A stretch of 64,000 bases of DNA from Psychrobacillus sp. NEAU-3TGS (GTDB taxonomy: Bacteria; Bacillota; Bacilli; Bacillales_A; Planococcaceae), in NCBI RefSeq assembly GCF_029955155.1, contig NZ_JAPNOZ010000008.1, forward strand, positions 85,155 through 149,154, given 5' to 3'. The position numbers and the translations under genes were made by a program. Below are positions 44,398 through 54,200 of this stretch, piece after piece. The notes below the pieces were generated by a model. The model saw only the letters and a list, made by a program, of their open reading frames with translations, was not told where the DNA came from and did no database searches. How positions within the stretch are numbered: position 1 is the stretch's first letter; every line of letters begins with the position of its first letter.

Positions 44398-45480
44398 ATG
44401 GTTACGTTAGATACCAAACAATTTGACAATTGGATCGACCGTTTATCGGAGGATAAGAACATCCAACAGATTAAACGATTAACAGAAGTTATCTCTTCGG
44501 ATGCTGAACCAGAAGTTGGTCAGACTCCAAAAGAGGTTATTTGGACAAAAAATAAATCAAAATTATACCGCTATCAGCCAGCGATAAAGAAAACAAATAA
44601 AGTACCGATTCTAATGATTTATGCATTAATCAATAAACCGTATATACTGGATCTTTATCCAGGAAATAGCTTAATAGAGCACCTAACTAATAAAGGACAT
44701 GATGTTTACTTGTTGGACTGGGGTACTCCTGGCTACGAGGACCGCAACATGAAACTAGATGACTATATCGTAGATTATATTCCTAGGGCAGTAAGCAAAG
44801 TGCTAAAGACTTCAAAAGCGAAAGATATTACGCTTTTAGGGTATTGTATGGGTGGCACAATGACGGCAATTTTTACTGCACTTTATCCACAATTGCCAAT
44901 TCGCAATCTTATATTGATGACGAGCCCAATTGATTTTAAAGATGCAGGGCATTATTCAAACTGGCTGGATAAACGTTATTTTCAGCTAGATAAACTGGTC
45001 GATACGCTTGGTAATATTCCTTTCGAATTAATCGATTTCGGAAACAAGCTACTTAATCCAATTTCGAATGTTGTCGGACCATATATAAGTTTAGCTGACC
45101 GTGTGGAAAACGAAGACTTTGTTTTAAATTGGAAACTCATGCAAAAATGGTTGAACGATGGTATCCCATTCCCAGGTGAATCTTATAGACAGTGGATTAG
45201 AGATTTCTATCAGGACAACAAACTCATTAATGATCAATTAACTGTACGTGGACGCAAAGTAGAATTGGCGAATATTAAAGCTAATCTACTGAATATTTCT
45301 GCCACACGTGACAACATTGCTTTACCACAACAGATTGCACCGCTCAATGATAAGGTGTCTAGCAAAAACAAGACACTACATATAGTAGAAACTGGTCATG
45401 TATCGGTTGTCACAGGTCGCAAAGCAATCAATGAAATACATCCTTATATTGAAAAGTGGATTACCGATAATTCGAAGTAA
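44398..45480 (+). CDS. phaC: class IV PHA synthase catalytic subunit PhaC
   Basis: 360 aa alpha/beta hydrolase. The lipase-like box is GYCMGG with catalytic Cys150; the Asp is in the SATRDNIALP region near 304 and the His in ETGHVSVVTG near 334. It polymerises hydroxyacyl-CoA together with PhaR. ATG 44398 is chosen because TAGGAGGG lies just upstream; an earlier in-frame start at 44371 lacks one. Last gene of phaRBC. Confidence 0.92.
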   Translation: MVTLDTKQFDNWIDRLSEDKNIQQIKRLTEVISSDAEPEVGQTPKEVIWTKNKSKLYRYQPAIKKTNKVPILMIYALINKPYILDLYPGNSLIEHLTNKGHDVYLLDWGTPGYEDRNMKLDDYIVDYIPRAVSKVLKTSKAKDITLLGYCMGGTMTAIFTALYPQLPIRNLILMTSPIDFKDAGHYSNWLDKRYFQLDKLVDTLGNIPFELIDFGNKLLNPISNVVGPYISLADRVENEDFVLNWKLMQKWLNDGIPFPGESYRQWIRDFYQDNKLINDQLTVRGRKVELANIKANLLNISATRDNIALPQQIAPLNDKVSSKNKTLHIVETGHVSVVTGRKAINEIHPYIEKWITDNSK

Positions 45481-45578
45481 TATAAAGGAATAAAATTGAT
45501 TATCGCAAACTGCACAATAAGGTTTTGAAAGTGCTCTGGACTTGAATGTCTAGTAATACTTTAACCGAGTTTTCTAAA

Positions 45579-45620
45579 TACGAGTGGCGCTAGCACATCT
45601 AGCGCCACTCGTATTTTTTC
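45579..45620 (+). terminator. strong terminator after phaC
   Basis: ACGAGTGGCGCTAG pairs perfectly with CTAGCGCCACTCGT around CACAT, followed by ATTTTTT. It lies 100 bases after the phaC stop; between them I see nothing else. Confidence 0.92.
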
Positions 45621-45723
45621 GGAAGTTAGATTGGACTGATAATAGAAAGTATCATTTTGTTGTGGATGTGCTGGAACATTTTTAAATAGTATAGCAATAT
45701 ATACTTGAGAGGAATGATACTAA

Positions 45724-46248
45724 ATGAAACATATTTGCATAATTGGCGGGACGGGAATGTTAGCAGAAGTGTCTAAGTGGTATGCCGATAATAACTATAT
45801 TGTTTCCGTTATTGCACGGAACGAAGAAAAAATGAATAGAGTGAAAGAGTCTTGTTCGAATACAGAGAATATAAAGGCAATCTATCTCGATTATCGAGAT
45901 ACTACCGATTTGTACAATGCCCTACGAAAAAATGTACAAGTATATGGTCCTTTAATAGAAGCAGTAGTTTGGCTGCATTCCGATGGTTTACATGCACTTT
46001 CCACTGTTTTTGAATTAATAGAGGAGAAAAGTAAGGTTTGGCAAGTAATAGGTAGTCAAGCAAACGCTGAAAAGTTGCAAAAACAATATCAACCCCAAAA
46101 AGACATAGAATACAATTTTATACAACTAGGATTTGTTAGTGAAAATGATAGACAAAGATGGTTAACAAATGTTGAGATAGCCCATGGTGTTATTCATTCG
46201 GTACAAGTAGGTCTGCACTATAATTTGGTTGGGGAAATTTCCAGTTAA
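45724..46248 (+). CDS. Rossmann-fold NAD(P)-binding protein, short-chain-dehydrogenase-like
   Basis: 174 aa. N-terminal CIIGGTGMLAEV nucleotide-binding turn followed by a basic NADP-type strand end (VIARNEEK). It has the first half of an SDR fold but no YxxxK pair, and is shorter than a full reductase, so a binding or atypical role is possible. GAGAGGAATG precedes the ATG. Monocistronic with a terminator at 46246. Confidence 0.65.
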   Translation: MKHICIIGGTGMLAEVSKWYADNNYIVSVIARNEEKMNRVKESCSNTENIKAIYLDYRDTTDLYNALRKNVQVYGPLIEAVVWLHSDGLHALSTVFELIEEKSKVWQVIGSQANAEKLQKQYQPQKDIEYNFIQLGFVSENDRQRWLTNVEIAHGVIHSVQVGLHYNLVGEISS

Positions 46249-46282
46249 AAAGAGCATAACCTTTGAAGTCATGCTCTTTGTT
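46246..46282 (+). terminator. Rho-independent terminator
   Basis: AAAGAGCAT pairs with ATGCTCTTT around a loop of about 16 bases; ends the small Rossmann gene, with weak T tract (GTT). Confidence 0.55.
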
Positions 46283-46297
46283 ATAATTGTTGATTAC

Positions 46298-46744
46298 TTA
46301 AATTAATTGTGTATCTAATGTTTTTATCATCAAAATATGTGGAATGCCATCTTCGATAAACACATTTGATGCTGTTTCATAGCCAAGTTTTTCATAAAAA
46401 CCTTCTGCGTGGGTTTGTCCATGTAATTTTACTTGGGCCAATCCTTTTCTATTTGCAATTTCTTCTAATGCTTTAACAATTACTTTACCAAGGCCAAATT
46501 TGCGATAAGACTCTAAAATACAAATGCGTTCTAATTTACCAATTCCATCCACTACTCTTAATCGACCAGTTCCAACAGGTTCGTCCTCATAATAGACTAA
46601 AATATGCTCACATTGTCCATCTAGCGTATCAAATTGATCAAACTCTTCTTCTAATGGTACACCCTGTTCTTTTACAAATACTTCTTTTCTAATATCAAAT
46701 GCTTTTTGTAAGTCACTATCTTCTGTTATTCTTTTAGAATTCAT
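46298..46744 (-). CDS. GNAT family N-acetyltransferase (YjcF-like)
   Basis: 148 aa. The GNAT core is clear: an N-terminal FDIRKEVFVKEQGVP motif, GTGRLRVV near residue 57, LERICILESYRKFGLGKVIV (acetyl-CoA-binding RKFGLG) near 70, and HAEGFYEKLGY near 111. This is the ElaA/YjcF branch. Substrate unknown. Divergent from exoA. Confidence 0.82.
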   Translation of the reverse strand: MNSKRITEDSDLQKAFDIRKEVFVKEQGVPLEEEFDQFDTLDGQCEHILVYYEDEPVGTGRLRVVDGIGKLERICILESYRKFGLGKVIVKALEEIANRKGLAQVKLHGQTHAEGFYEKLGYETASNVFIEDGIPHILMIKTLDTQLI

Positions 46745-46838
46745 TCATTTTCAGTCCTTTTCTTTTGATTAGACAAGCAGGAAGACTCAAGTCATAATCT
46801 ATTAGTATGTACATATAAGTGTAAATGAATTTATTTTT

Positions 46839-46852
46839 GTTGTAAATACAAC
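46839..46852. promoter_or_regulatory. palindrome in GNAT/exoA divergent region
   Basis: GTTGTA-AA-TACAAC is a perfect 14-base inverted repeat 43 bases before exoA. At 46812-46824 the 13-mer CATATAAGTGTAA repeats one arm of the pha operator exactly. Either could be a binding site; both could be chance in AT-rich DNA. Confidence 0.35.
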
Positions 46853-46894
46853 ATAATTGAAATAGACAGCTTTATTTTGTAAGGAGGAATACAT

Positions 46895-47653
46895 ATGAAA
46901 TTAGTATCTTGGAATGTGAATGGATTGCGTGCTTGTGTGCAAAAAGGGTTTTTAGATTATTTTAATGAAGTAAAGGCAGATATATTTTGCTTGCAAGAGA
47001 CGAAACTTCAGGAAGGACAAATCGATCTGGAGCTAGATGGATATGAACAATATTGGAATTATGCTTTGAAAAAGGGGTATTCTGGAACTGCTGTGTTTAC
47101 GAAAGTGAAACCACTTTCCGTGAAATATGGCGTCGGAGATTTAGAGTCTGAAAATGAAGGACGAATCCTTACGTTAGAATTCGAAGACTTTTTCTTAGTG
47201 AATGTCTACACCCCAAATGCAAAACGAGACTTAACTAGACTTCTTTATCGTTTAGAATGGGAAGACGAGATGCGGGCATATTTGAAAAGACTAGATGAAT
47301 TGAAGCCGGTTATTCTGTGCGGTGATTTAAATGTTGCCCATGCAGAAATCGATTTGAAAAATGCCAAATCCAATAGGGGAAACTCTGGGTTTACGCTTGA
47401 GGAACGTGGAAAAATGACGGATTTATTGGCTGCTGGTTTCGTAGATACTTTCCGTTATTTTTATCCGGAACGTGAGGGAGCTTATACTTGGTGGTCATAT
47501 ATGAATAAAGTAAGGGAGCGGAATATTGGGTGGAGGATTGATTATTTCATCGCTTCTCAGAAACTTACACCAGTATTAAAGGATGCCTCTATTGATGCGC
47601 AAGTACTTGGTAGTGATCATTGTCCGGTCGTTTTAGAATTAGATAATTCTTGA
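46895..47653 (+). CDS. exoA: exodeoxyribonuclease III / AP endonuclease
   Basis: 252 aa, class II AP endonuclease family. SWNVNGLRA at residues 4-12, LQETKLQ near 35 (metal Glu), NVYTPNA near 104, GDLNVAH near 145, WWSYM near 205 and C-terminal GSDHCPV with the catalytic His. Length and motifs match B. subtilis ExoA, a base-excision repair enzyme. AAGGAGG precedes the ATG. Confidence 0.95.
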   Translation: MKLVSWNVNGLRACVQKGFLDYFNEVKADIFCLQETKLQEGQIDLELDGYEQYWNYALKKGYSGTAVFTKVKPLSVKYGVGDLESENEGRILTLEFEDFFLVNVYTPNAKRDLTRLLYRLEWEDEMRAYLKRLDELKPVILCGDLNVAHAEIDLKNAKSNRGNSGFTLEERGKMTDLLAAGFVDTFRYFYPEREGAYTWWSYMNKVRERNIGWRIDYFIASQKLTPVLKDASIDAQVLGSDHCPVVLELDNS

Positions 47654-47740
47654 ATACTCAATATATTATGAGAAAAACTACAATACTTTAATGAAATAGA
47701 GTACAATATTTCTATATCAACTTTCTGGAGGTACCTATAG

Positions 47741-49021
47741 ATGAATGCTTTAGCCGTGCAATTAAATGAAAAAATGCAAAAAGAAAATCCTGTCATTTTT
47801 GATATGTTATCCGACTTAGGAAAAAGTTTATACTATCCTAAAGGAATATTAAGCCAAAGTGCAGAAGCAGGGAAAAAAGCGCATCGCTTTAATGCCACAA
47901 TCGGAATCGCAACCGAAAATGGAGAACCGATGCATTTCCGTCATATACAAGAGAAATTAGGATACGCTCCAAAGGATATCTACCCATATGCAGCTCCACA
48001 AGGAAAAGAATTATTACGTTCAATTTGGAAAGAAAAATTATTAAAAGATAACCCTTCGATGCAAAATAAATCAATTGGCATGCCAATTGTAACTAGTGCG
48101 TTGACACATGGTTTAAGTATTGTAGCCGATTTGTTTATGAATCCAGGTGATGTCCTAATTACACCGGAGCAATATTGGGGTAACTATAATACAGTATTCC
48201 AGATTAGAAGAGGTGGCCGTGTAGAAACGTTCCCTTTATTCAATGAACAGAACGGTTTTCATGTAGAAGCCTTCCGTGAAACGTTAACGAAGCAAAAAGA
48301 AAAAGCGATTGTGTTATTAAACTTCCCAAACAATCCGACTGGGTACACACCATCGATTAGTGAAGCAGAAGCAATTGTTCAAGTATTAAAAGATGTAGCA
48401 GCTTCAGGTACTAAATTAGTTGTCGTATTAGATGATGCTTACTTTGGTTTATTCTACGAAGATTCGATTAAGGAATCATTATTCGGATTAGTAGCTGATA
48501 GCCATCCAAATATTTTGCCGGTGAAAATCGACGGTGCAACGAAAGAAAATTATGTATGGGGATTACGCGTTGGGTTTATCACTTACGCTGCCACTCCTGA
48601 TGTATTGGATGCATTAGAACAAAAAACAAAAGGAATTATCCGCGGAACGATTTCAAGCGGTTCTCATATTTCCCAAACAATTCTATTGGAATCTCTGCAA
48701 TCAGAAGAGTTTTTAAAAGAAAAAGAAGAGAAATTTCAAATTATGCAATCGCGTGCTATTAAAACAAAGGAAGTACTTGCGAACGAAAAGTTTGCTTCCC
48801 ACTGGACATACTACCCATTTAACTCAGGGTATTTTATGTGCTTGAAGTTAACTAATTTAGATGCAGAAACACTTCGTCTTCACTTATTGGATCAATATGG
48901 AGTTGGGGTTATTGCAAGCAATAAAACAGATATCCGCGTAGCATTCTCATGCGTAGAAGCGTCAGATATTGAAGAGCTATTTGATTTGATTTATCAAGGA
49001 TGCCAAGACTTAACTAAATAA
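47741..49021 (+). CDS. PLP-dependent class I/II aminotransferase
   Basis: 426 aa fold-type I enzyme. LLNFPNNPTGY near residue 188 contains the PLP Asn, VVVLDDAYFGLFY near 227 the PLP Asp-Tyr, and IDGATKENYVWGLRVGF near 266 the Schiff-base Lys and phosphate Arg. It resembles aromatic or alanine-type aminotransferases but lacks context for a substrate. GGAGGT precedes the ATG; a strong terminator follows. Confidence 0.87.
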   Translation: MNALAVQLNEKMQKENPVIFDMLSDLGKSLYYPKGILSQSAEAGKKAHRFNATIGIATENGEPMHFRHIQEKLGYAPKDIYPYAAPQGKELLRSIWKEKLLKDNPSMQNKSIGMPIVTSALTHGLSIVADLFMNPGDVLITPEQYWGNYNTVFQIRRGGRVETFPLFNEQNGFHVEAFRETLTKQKEKAIVLLNFPNNPTGYTPSISEAEAIVQVLKDVAASGTKLVVVLDDAYFGLFYEDSIKESLFGLVADSHPNILPVKIDGATKENYVWGLRVGFITYAATPDVLDALEQKTKGIIRGTISSGSHISQTILLESLQSEEFLKEKEEKFQIMQSRAIKTKEVLANEKFASHWTYYPFNSGYFMCLKLTNLDAETLRLHLLDQYGVGVIASNKTDIRVAFSCVEASDIEELFDLIYQGCQDLTK

Positions 49022-49027
49022 TTGTTT

Positions 49028-49071
49028 TGAAAAACTGTTCATGAGTTAGCGCTCATGGACAGTTTTTTTTA
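49028..49071 (+). terminator. Rho-independent terminator
   Basis: AAAAACTGTTCATGAG pairs with CTCATGGACAGTTTTT around TTAGCG (one G-T), followed by more T. Confidence 0.9.
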
Positions 49072-49157
49072 TGAAGTCAAATGTAAACGCTAACATTTAT
49101 CTGGAATCCGAGACATAAACTATTGAAACGTTATTTTAATAGTTTGGGGGGATGAAG

Positions 49158-51353
49158 ATGAGAGGCGAACGTATACCGGGGTGGGCAAAAGGTTTTATAG
49201 GAATTATTATTGCCTTAGTAACGATTCTTGTTCTTTATCTATATGTTGATAAAGAACAAGAGGAAGGATCTCCATACGCTACCATTACAGTAACAGAAGA
49301 GATAAACGCGGAGGTTGAGCCGGAAGTCGAAGAAGAGGAGAAGGAATTGGCTAATCCAGACATTAAAGTGGACTATGCTACGAAAGATTGGGCAATCCAT
49401 GGGGGTGATTATTACAACAGACGTTATTCCACTTTGAAGCAAATTACCTCAGAAAACATAGGTGATTTAAAACCAACTTGGGTTAGTAGTCTGGGCTCTG
49501 GGGCAGAAGATAAGTATTCGGGAGAAGCTACACCAATCGTAGTAGACGGTATTATGTATATTGCAACTGGTGCTAATGACGTATTTGCAATTGATGCCAA
49601 AACAGGTGAACAGATTTGGGCTTATACTCCCGATATTCCACAAGAAATGGATACGGTATGTTGTGGCTGGACGACTCGAGGAGTTGCGGTAGGTGATGGA
49701 AAGGTATATGTAGGGTTATTGGATGCAAGGCTAGTGGCACTTGATCAAAAAACAGGTGAAGAAGTATGGGAAACGAAAGTGGCGGAATGGGAAGAAGGGT
49801 ATACCGTTACAAGCGCACCGCTTTACTATAATGGAAAAGTGTATACGGGTGTGGCTGGAGGAGAATATGGTATTCGCGGACGCGTAATGGCGTACGATTC
49901 CGATTTAGGATATGAAGTATGGCGTTTCTATACAATTCCGGGACCAGGGGATATCAATGGAGATACTTGGCCTTCCGATAATGATGCTTGGTTAACGGGA
50001 GGGGGCCCTGTTTGGAATACACCAGCAGTTGACCCGGAACTTGGGTATATTTACTTTGCAACTGGGAATACAGCACCAGACTTAGACGGTAGTAATCGTG
50101 AAGGAGATAATTTATACGCGAACTCTGTTGTTGCTGTGAATGCGGAAAATGGGGATTATGTATGGCATTTTCAAGAAGTGCACCATGATATTTGGGATAT
50201 GGATCCCGCAAACCCAGTTGTTTTATTTGATGTAGAAAAAGATGGGGAGATGCGAAAGGGTCTCGGGCAAGCGGGGAAAACAGGATGGGTTTATTTCTTA
50301 GATCGTACTGATGGGACACCGCTAGTGGGTATTGAAGAAAAGCCGGTACCTCAATTGGCCGAACAAAAAACAGCAGCAACACAGCCGTTCCCAATTGGAG
50401 ATGCATTTGTCCCGCAAGGAGTTTTTCAAGAAGATGTTGACCGCGATTTAGGAGATGCATTCGAAGGGCAAATAGGCGATATTTTTACTCCGTTTTGGGA
50501 GGAACCGATTACCCTTAAACCAGGGCCTGCCGGTGGTGCGAACTGGCCGCCATCTGCTTATAACCCAGATACGGAGCTGTTTTATGTTTTAGGGAATGAT
50601 AACTATTTTTCTTTTGCTAGACAAGAAGAGGAAGCGTTTGAGGAAGGCTCTATGTATATCGGTAGCATTATGCAACCAGTTTCCAATGCACCATCGCGTG
50701 GTACAGTAACTGCACTGGATGTTAAAACAAATAAGATAGTATGGCAACAAAATTGGGATGCTCAAGCATACAGTGGTGTTCTAACAACGGCTGGAAACCT
50801 TGTGTTTGTAGGTCATAACGACGGTCGTTTAATTGCCTTTGATGCAAAAACAGGCGATCAATTGTGGGAATATACGATGGATGCAGGTGCCAATGCCCCT
50901 TCTGTTACGTATGAAATTGAGGGAGAACAGTATATTTCGATTTATGCTGCAGGTAATGCACTAGCAGGGTCTAAACATGGAGATAAAGTTTACACCTTTA
51001 AATTAGGAGGAAATTTACCTGAAGGGCAAGTGATTGATGCCTCAGCAAAAGATGATTCTAACGGGTCTATAAATAATGAAGCAACGGAAGGTGATACAGT
51101 AAGCAGTGTAGATGCTGGCCTTGAAGTTTACGCGAATAGTTGTATTGCTTGTCATGGCAATATAGGGGCGAATGGACATAATGGACCAAACCTACAGAAT
51201 AGTAAGTTTGCCGAAAGTAGAGAAAACGTGATCGAACGAATAACAAATGGTGGAGCAACAATGCCATCCTTTAAAGATTCGTTAACTCCCGAAGAAATTG
51301 AAGCAGTGGCAGACTATATAGTGACGGTTATTTCCCCATTAGGTGAGGGATAA
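49158..51353 (+). CDS. membrane-anchored PQQ-dependent dehydrogenase with C-terminal cytochrome c
   Basis: 731 aa quinohaemoprotein. One N-terminal membrane span (FIGIIIALVTILVLYLYV) with no lipobox, an acidic linker, then an eight-bladed quinoprotein propeller (from about 70 to 600) with the vicinal Cys168-Cys169 pair in CCGWTTRG and HHDIWDMD with the catalytic-type Asp347. A cytochrome c domain (CIACH at 662-666, haem Met in GATMPSF) forms the tail. It would oxidise an alcohol or sugar outside the membrane and pass electrons on through the haem. ATG 49158 has GGGGGG at proper distance. No PQQ synthesis genes are in the window. Confidence 0.88.
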   Translation: MRGERIPGWAKGFIGIIIALVTILVLYLYVDKEQEEGSPYATITVTEEINAEVEPEVEEEEKELANPDIKVDYATKDWAIHGGDYYNRRYSTLKQITSENIGDLKPTWVSSLGSGAEDKYSGEATPIVVDGIMYIATGANDVFAIDAKTGEQIWAYTPDIPQEMDTVCCGWTTRGVAVGDGKVYVGLLDARLVALDQKTGEEVWETKVAEWEEGYTVTSAPLYYNGKVYTGVAGGEYGIRGRVMAYDSDLGYEVWRFYTIPGPGDINGDTWPSDNDAWLTGGGPVWNTPAVDPELGYIYFATGNTAPDLDGSNREGDNLYANSVVAVNAENGDYVWHFQEVHHDIWDMDPANPVVLFDVEKDGEMRKGLGQAGKTGWVYFLDRTDGTPLVGIEEKPVPQLAEQKTAATQPFPIGDAFVPQGVFQEDVDRDLGDAFEGQIGDIFTPFWEEPITLKPGPAGGANWPPSAYNPDTELFYVLGNDNYFSFARQEEEAFEEGSMYIGSIMQPVSNAPSRGTVTALDVKTNKIVWQQNWDAQAYSGVLTTAGNLVFVGHNDGRLIAFDAKTGDQLWEYTMDAGANAPSVTYEIEGEQYISIYAAGNALAGSKHGDKVYTFKLGGNLPEGQVIDASAKDDSNGSINNEATEGDTVSSVDAGLEVYANSCIACHGNIGANGHNGPNLQNSKFAESRENVIERITNGGATMPSFKDSLTPEEIEAVADYIVTVISPLGEG

Positions 51354-51360
51354 GTGAAGT

Positions 51361-51400
51361 GAAAAGAAACCAGCCATTTTGTCAGATGGCTGGTTTCTTT
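51361..51400 (+). terminator. Rho-independent terminator
   Basis: AAAGAAACCAGCCAT pairs perfectly with ATGGCTGGTTTCTTT around TTTGTCAG, just after the quinoprotein gene. Confidence 0.9.
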
Positions 51401-51428
51401 ATGGTGATTTGCTCAAAATAGTGATACT

Positions 51429-51456
51429 GCAGTATCTCTCTTCTCTTAGAGATACC
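51429..51456 (+). other. hairpin in pncB leader
   Basis: GTATCTC and GAGATAC form a perfect 7-bp stem around TTCTCTTA about 90 bases before pncB. No T run follows; could be part of an operator or leader structure. Confidence 0.35.
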
Positions 51457-51543
51457 ATCAGTTTAATTACCCAAGAAAAAGGGGAAATAGTGTATACTAG
51501 ATTCAATCGTTATAAGTTAGAAGTTATGGAGAAGGGGATCATG

Positions 51544-53022
51544 ATGAAAAAGAATTATCCAGACGACGGTTTAGCTTTACATACGGATTTATATCAAATT
51601 AATATGGCGGAATCCTATTGGGCGGATAACATGCACGAAAGAAAAGCGGTATTCGAGTTGTTTTTCCGAAAGCTTCCGTTTGGGAATGGCTATGCTGTTT
51701 TTGCAGGGCTAGAGAGATGCCTTGATTACTTAAAAAATTTTCATTTTACAGAAAGCGATTTAGAATATTTACAGCAAGAGGTTGGCTACAAGGAAGATTT
51801 TATCGATTATTTGCGGACGGTTCGGTTTACGGGAGATGTCTACTCGATGCTGGAAGGGGAACTTGTATTTCCGAATGAGCCAATTATGCGTATTGAATCG
51901 ACATTGGTGGAAGCACAGCTTGTGGAAACTGCACTATTAAATATTGTTAATTATCAAACGCTTATAGCGACAAAAGGGTCTCGTATTAAACAAGTAGTGA
52001 AAGATGAAATTGCGATGGAGTTTGGTTCAAGACGAGCACAAGAAATGGATGCAGCTATTTGGGGAACTCGTGCTGCATATATAGGTGGAATAGAATCCAC
52101 TAGTAACGTGCGTGCTGGCAAAATGTTTGGTATTCCTGTTTCTGGAACACATGCCCATTCTTTAGTGCAAGCATATAAAAGTGAGTATGATGCATTTCAC
52201 TCATATGCAAAACGTCATAAAGACTGTGTTTTCTTAGTGGACACGTATAACACTTTAAAAACGGGGGTTCCTACTGCCATAAAAGTAGCGAAGGAACTTG
52301 GAGACAAAATCAATTTTATCGGTATTCGCTTAGATTCTGGTGATATTGCTTTTCTTTCAAAAGAAGCAAGAAAGATGCTAGATGCAGCTGGATTTACGAA
52401 TGCTAAAATTATTGTTTCGAATGATTTAGATGAATATACAATTTTAAATTTAAAATCTCAAGGAGCAAAAGTGGATAGCTGGGGTATTGGTACAAAGCTT
52501 ATAACCGGTTACGACCAGCCAGCGCTTGGAGCGGTATATAAAATTGTCTCCATTGAGGATGAAGAAGGCATGATGCAGGACACGATTAAAATTTCATCTA
52601 CTACTGAAAAAGTAACGACACCTGGTCAGAAAAAGCTATTCCGAATTATTGATAAAGAAAACGGAAAGGCTGAGGGCGATTATATTACGATGCATGATGA
52701 AGATCCGACGCATGAAAAACGTTTGAAAATGTTCCATCCGGTGCACACGTTTGTATCCAAATTTGTGACAAACTTTGAAGCGAAAGACTTGCATGTAAAA
52801 GTGATTGAAGATGGACAAGTTACGTACAAAATTCCAGATTTACAAGAAGTGCGTGATTATGCGCATACTAATTTAGACTTACTATGGGACGAATATAAAC
52901 GTTCACTAAACCCAGAGGAATATCCGGTCGATTTAAGCCAAAAATGTTGGGACAATAAAATGCGCAATATACAGGAAGTAAAAGAGATGGAGCACAATCT
53001 TATTGCGCAAAATGGAGGCTGA
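51544..53022 (+). CDS. pncB: nicotinate phosphoribosyltransferase
   Basis: 492 aa, bacterial type of NAPRTase. [15 protein letters not shown] at residues 12-26 is diagnostic, followed by [11 protein letters not shown] near 165, [14 protein letters not shown] near 205 and [18 protein letters not shown] near 265. It makes NaMN from nicotinate and PRPP for NAD salvage. ATG 51544 (or 51541) follows GAAGGGG; the frame is open further upstream but without a site. Followed by nadE after 5 bases, so the two form a NAD operon. Confidence 0.93.
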   Translation: MKKNYPDDGLALHTDLYQINMAESYWADNMHERKAVFELFFRKLPFGNGYAVFAGLERCLDYLKNFHFTESDLEYLQQEVGYKEDFIDYLRTVRFTGDVYSMLEGELVFPNEPIMRIESTLVEAQLVETALLNIVNYQTLIATKGSRIKQVVKDEIAMEFGSRRAQEMDAAIWGTRAAYIGGIESTSNVRAGKMFGIPVSGTHAHSLVQAYKSEYDAFHSYAKRHKDCVFLVDTYNTLKTGVPTAIKVAKELGDKINFIGIRLDSGDIAFLSKEARKMLDAAGFTNAKIIVSNDLDEYTILNLKSQGAKVDSWGIGTKLITGYDQPALGAVYKIVSIEDEEGMMQDTIKISSTTEKVTTPGQKKLFRIIDKENGKAEGDYITMHDEDPTHEKRLKMFHPVHTFVSKFVTNFEAKDLHVKVIEDGQVTYKIPDLQEVRDYAHTNLDLLWDEYKRSLNPEEYPVDLSQKCWDNKMRNIQEVKEMEHNLIAQNGG

Positions 53023-53027
53023 TCATA

Positions 53028-53855
53028 ATGACAACTATGCAACAGAAAATTATCGAGGCTTTGAAAGTGAAACCAAACATTAATGTAGAAGAAGAGATCC
53101 GAGTTAGTATTGATTTTATGAAGGCGTATCTAAAGAAGCATCCCTTTATGAAAAGTATGGTCCTCGGTATTTCAGGAGGACAAGATTCCACATTAGTAGG
53201 AAAGCTTGCGCAACTCGCTGTAGACGAGCTGAATAAAGAAGCTGGCGAAGAAGTCTATGCATTTATAGCGGTAAGTTTACCGTATGGTGTTCAATTTGAT
53301 GAAGATGAGCGTCAAGATGCATTGGATTTTATCCAACCGTCTAAATCTGTCACGATCAATATTAAAGAGGCAGTGGATGCAAGTGCGCGAGCGCTTAGCG
53401 AAGCGGGTGTTACATTATCGGACTTTGCAAAAGGGAATGAAAAAGCTAGAGAACGTATGAAGGCACAATATTCAATTGCCGCAATGTATAATGGCGTTGT
53501 GCTTGGAACAGATCATGCAGCGGAGGCTGTCACTGGATTTTATACAAAATACGGCGACGGCGGTGTAGATTTAACTCCAATATTCCGTTTGAACAAAAGA
53601 CAAGGCAAGCAGCTGCTTAAACAACTAGGATGTCCGGAGCATTTATATTTGAAAGTTCCGACTGCAGACTTAGAAGAAAATCGCCCAGCTATTCCGGACG
53701 AAGTAGCGCTCGGTGTAACGTACGAAGAAATTGACGATTACTTAGAGGGTAAAAAAATCTCACAAGCATCACAAGAAAAAATAGAAGGTTTTTATACTCG
53801 ATCTATGCATAAGCGACATATGCCGATCACAGTGTTTGATGATTTCTGGAAATAG
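53028..53855 (+). CDS. nadE: NH3-dependent NAD synthetase
   Basis: 275 aa. The PP-loop [15 protein letters not shown] near residue 44 activates deamido-NAD by adenylation; [25 protein letters not shown] is the family signature near 140-164 (quoted region includes [20 protein letters not shown]). No glutaminase domain, so ammonia is the nitrogen source, as in B. subtilis NadE. GGAGG precedes the ATG. Last gene of pncB-nadE. Confidence 0.94.
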   Translation: MTTMQQKIIEALKVKPNINVEEEIRVSIDFMKAYLKKHPFMKSMVLGISGGQDSTLVGKLAQLAVDELNKEAGEEVYAFIAVSLPYGVQFDEDERQDALDFIQPSKSVTINIKEAVDASARALSEAGVTLSDFAKGNEKARERMKAQYSIAAMYNGVVLGTDHAAEAVTGFYTKYGDGGVDLTPIFRLNKRQGKQLLKQLGCPEHLYLKVPTADLEENRPAIPDEVALGVTYEEIDDYLEGKKISQASQEKIEGFYTRSMHKRHMPITVFDDFWK

Positions 53856-53875
53856 TTAACCGATATGAAAAATAG

Positions 53876-53917
53876 TAGAGAGTGGGAAATGTTGAACTTC
53901 CCCTCTCTACTTTTTTA
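53876..53917 (+). terminator. terminator of the pncB-nadE operon
   Basis: AGTAGAGAGTGGGAA pairs with TTCCCCTCTCTACT (one bulge) around ATGTTGAAC, followed by TTTTTT. Confidence 0.88.
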
Positions 53918-53952
53918 TTGGTTAGGAAATTATAGACCTATGGTTTGTTAAC

Positions 53953-54200
53953 TAATAGGGAAACTACGACGTAAAGAGATACGGCAAAGGCAATTGATTT
54001 CCGCTCCAGGCGAACACTTACCGCGGGGCGGGCGGTGAGCCTCCTCGTCGCACGCTCCTGCGGGAACAGTACGAGCTGAAAGCCCCGCAGGAGCGAGAGC
54101 TCCGAGGAGATTGAAGCCGTGCTCGCGGAAAGCGTCCGCCCTGTAGCGGAAATCCAAGCGTCCACTTCATTCAACTCACTACCGCGAAGTTTCCCTATTA
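53953..54200. repeat. GC-rich nested inverted-repeat element, about 250 bp
   Basis: Outer arms TAATAGGGAAACT (53953-53965) and AGTTTCCCTATTA (54188-54200) are perfect 13-bp inverted repeats. Inside lie GATTTCCGCT (53996) with AGCGGAAATC (54145), CTCCTCG with CGAGGAG, and GCTCCTGCGGG with CCCGCAGGAGC, so the whole folds into one long hairpin. It is far more GC-rich than anything around it. I recall similar GCGGGCG…CCTCCTCG…CTCCTGCGG elements scattered between genes in Planococcaceae and Bacillaceae. Non-coding; mobile or structural origin unknown. Confidence 0.75.

Noticed and set aside
50187..50204. WDMD read as a lanthanide-binding signature in the PQQ enzyme
   Set aside because: The extra Asp also occurs in calcium- or magnesium-dependent membrane glucose dehydrogenases with the HHDxWDMD motif, so it does not by itself indicate lanthanide use.
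49954..50460. 168-aa frame antisense to the PQQ dehydrogenase
   Set aside because: Composition (His, Leu, Gln) is that of a shadow frame and the sense strand is clearly coding.
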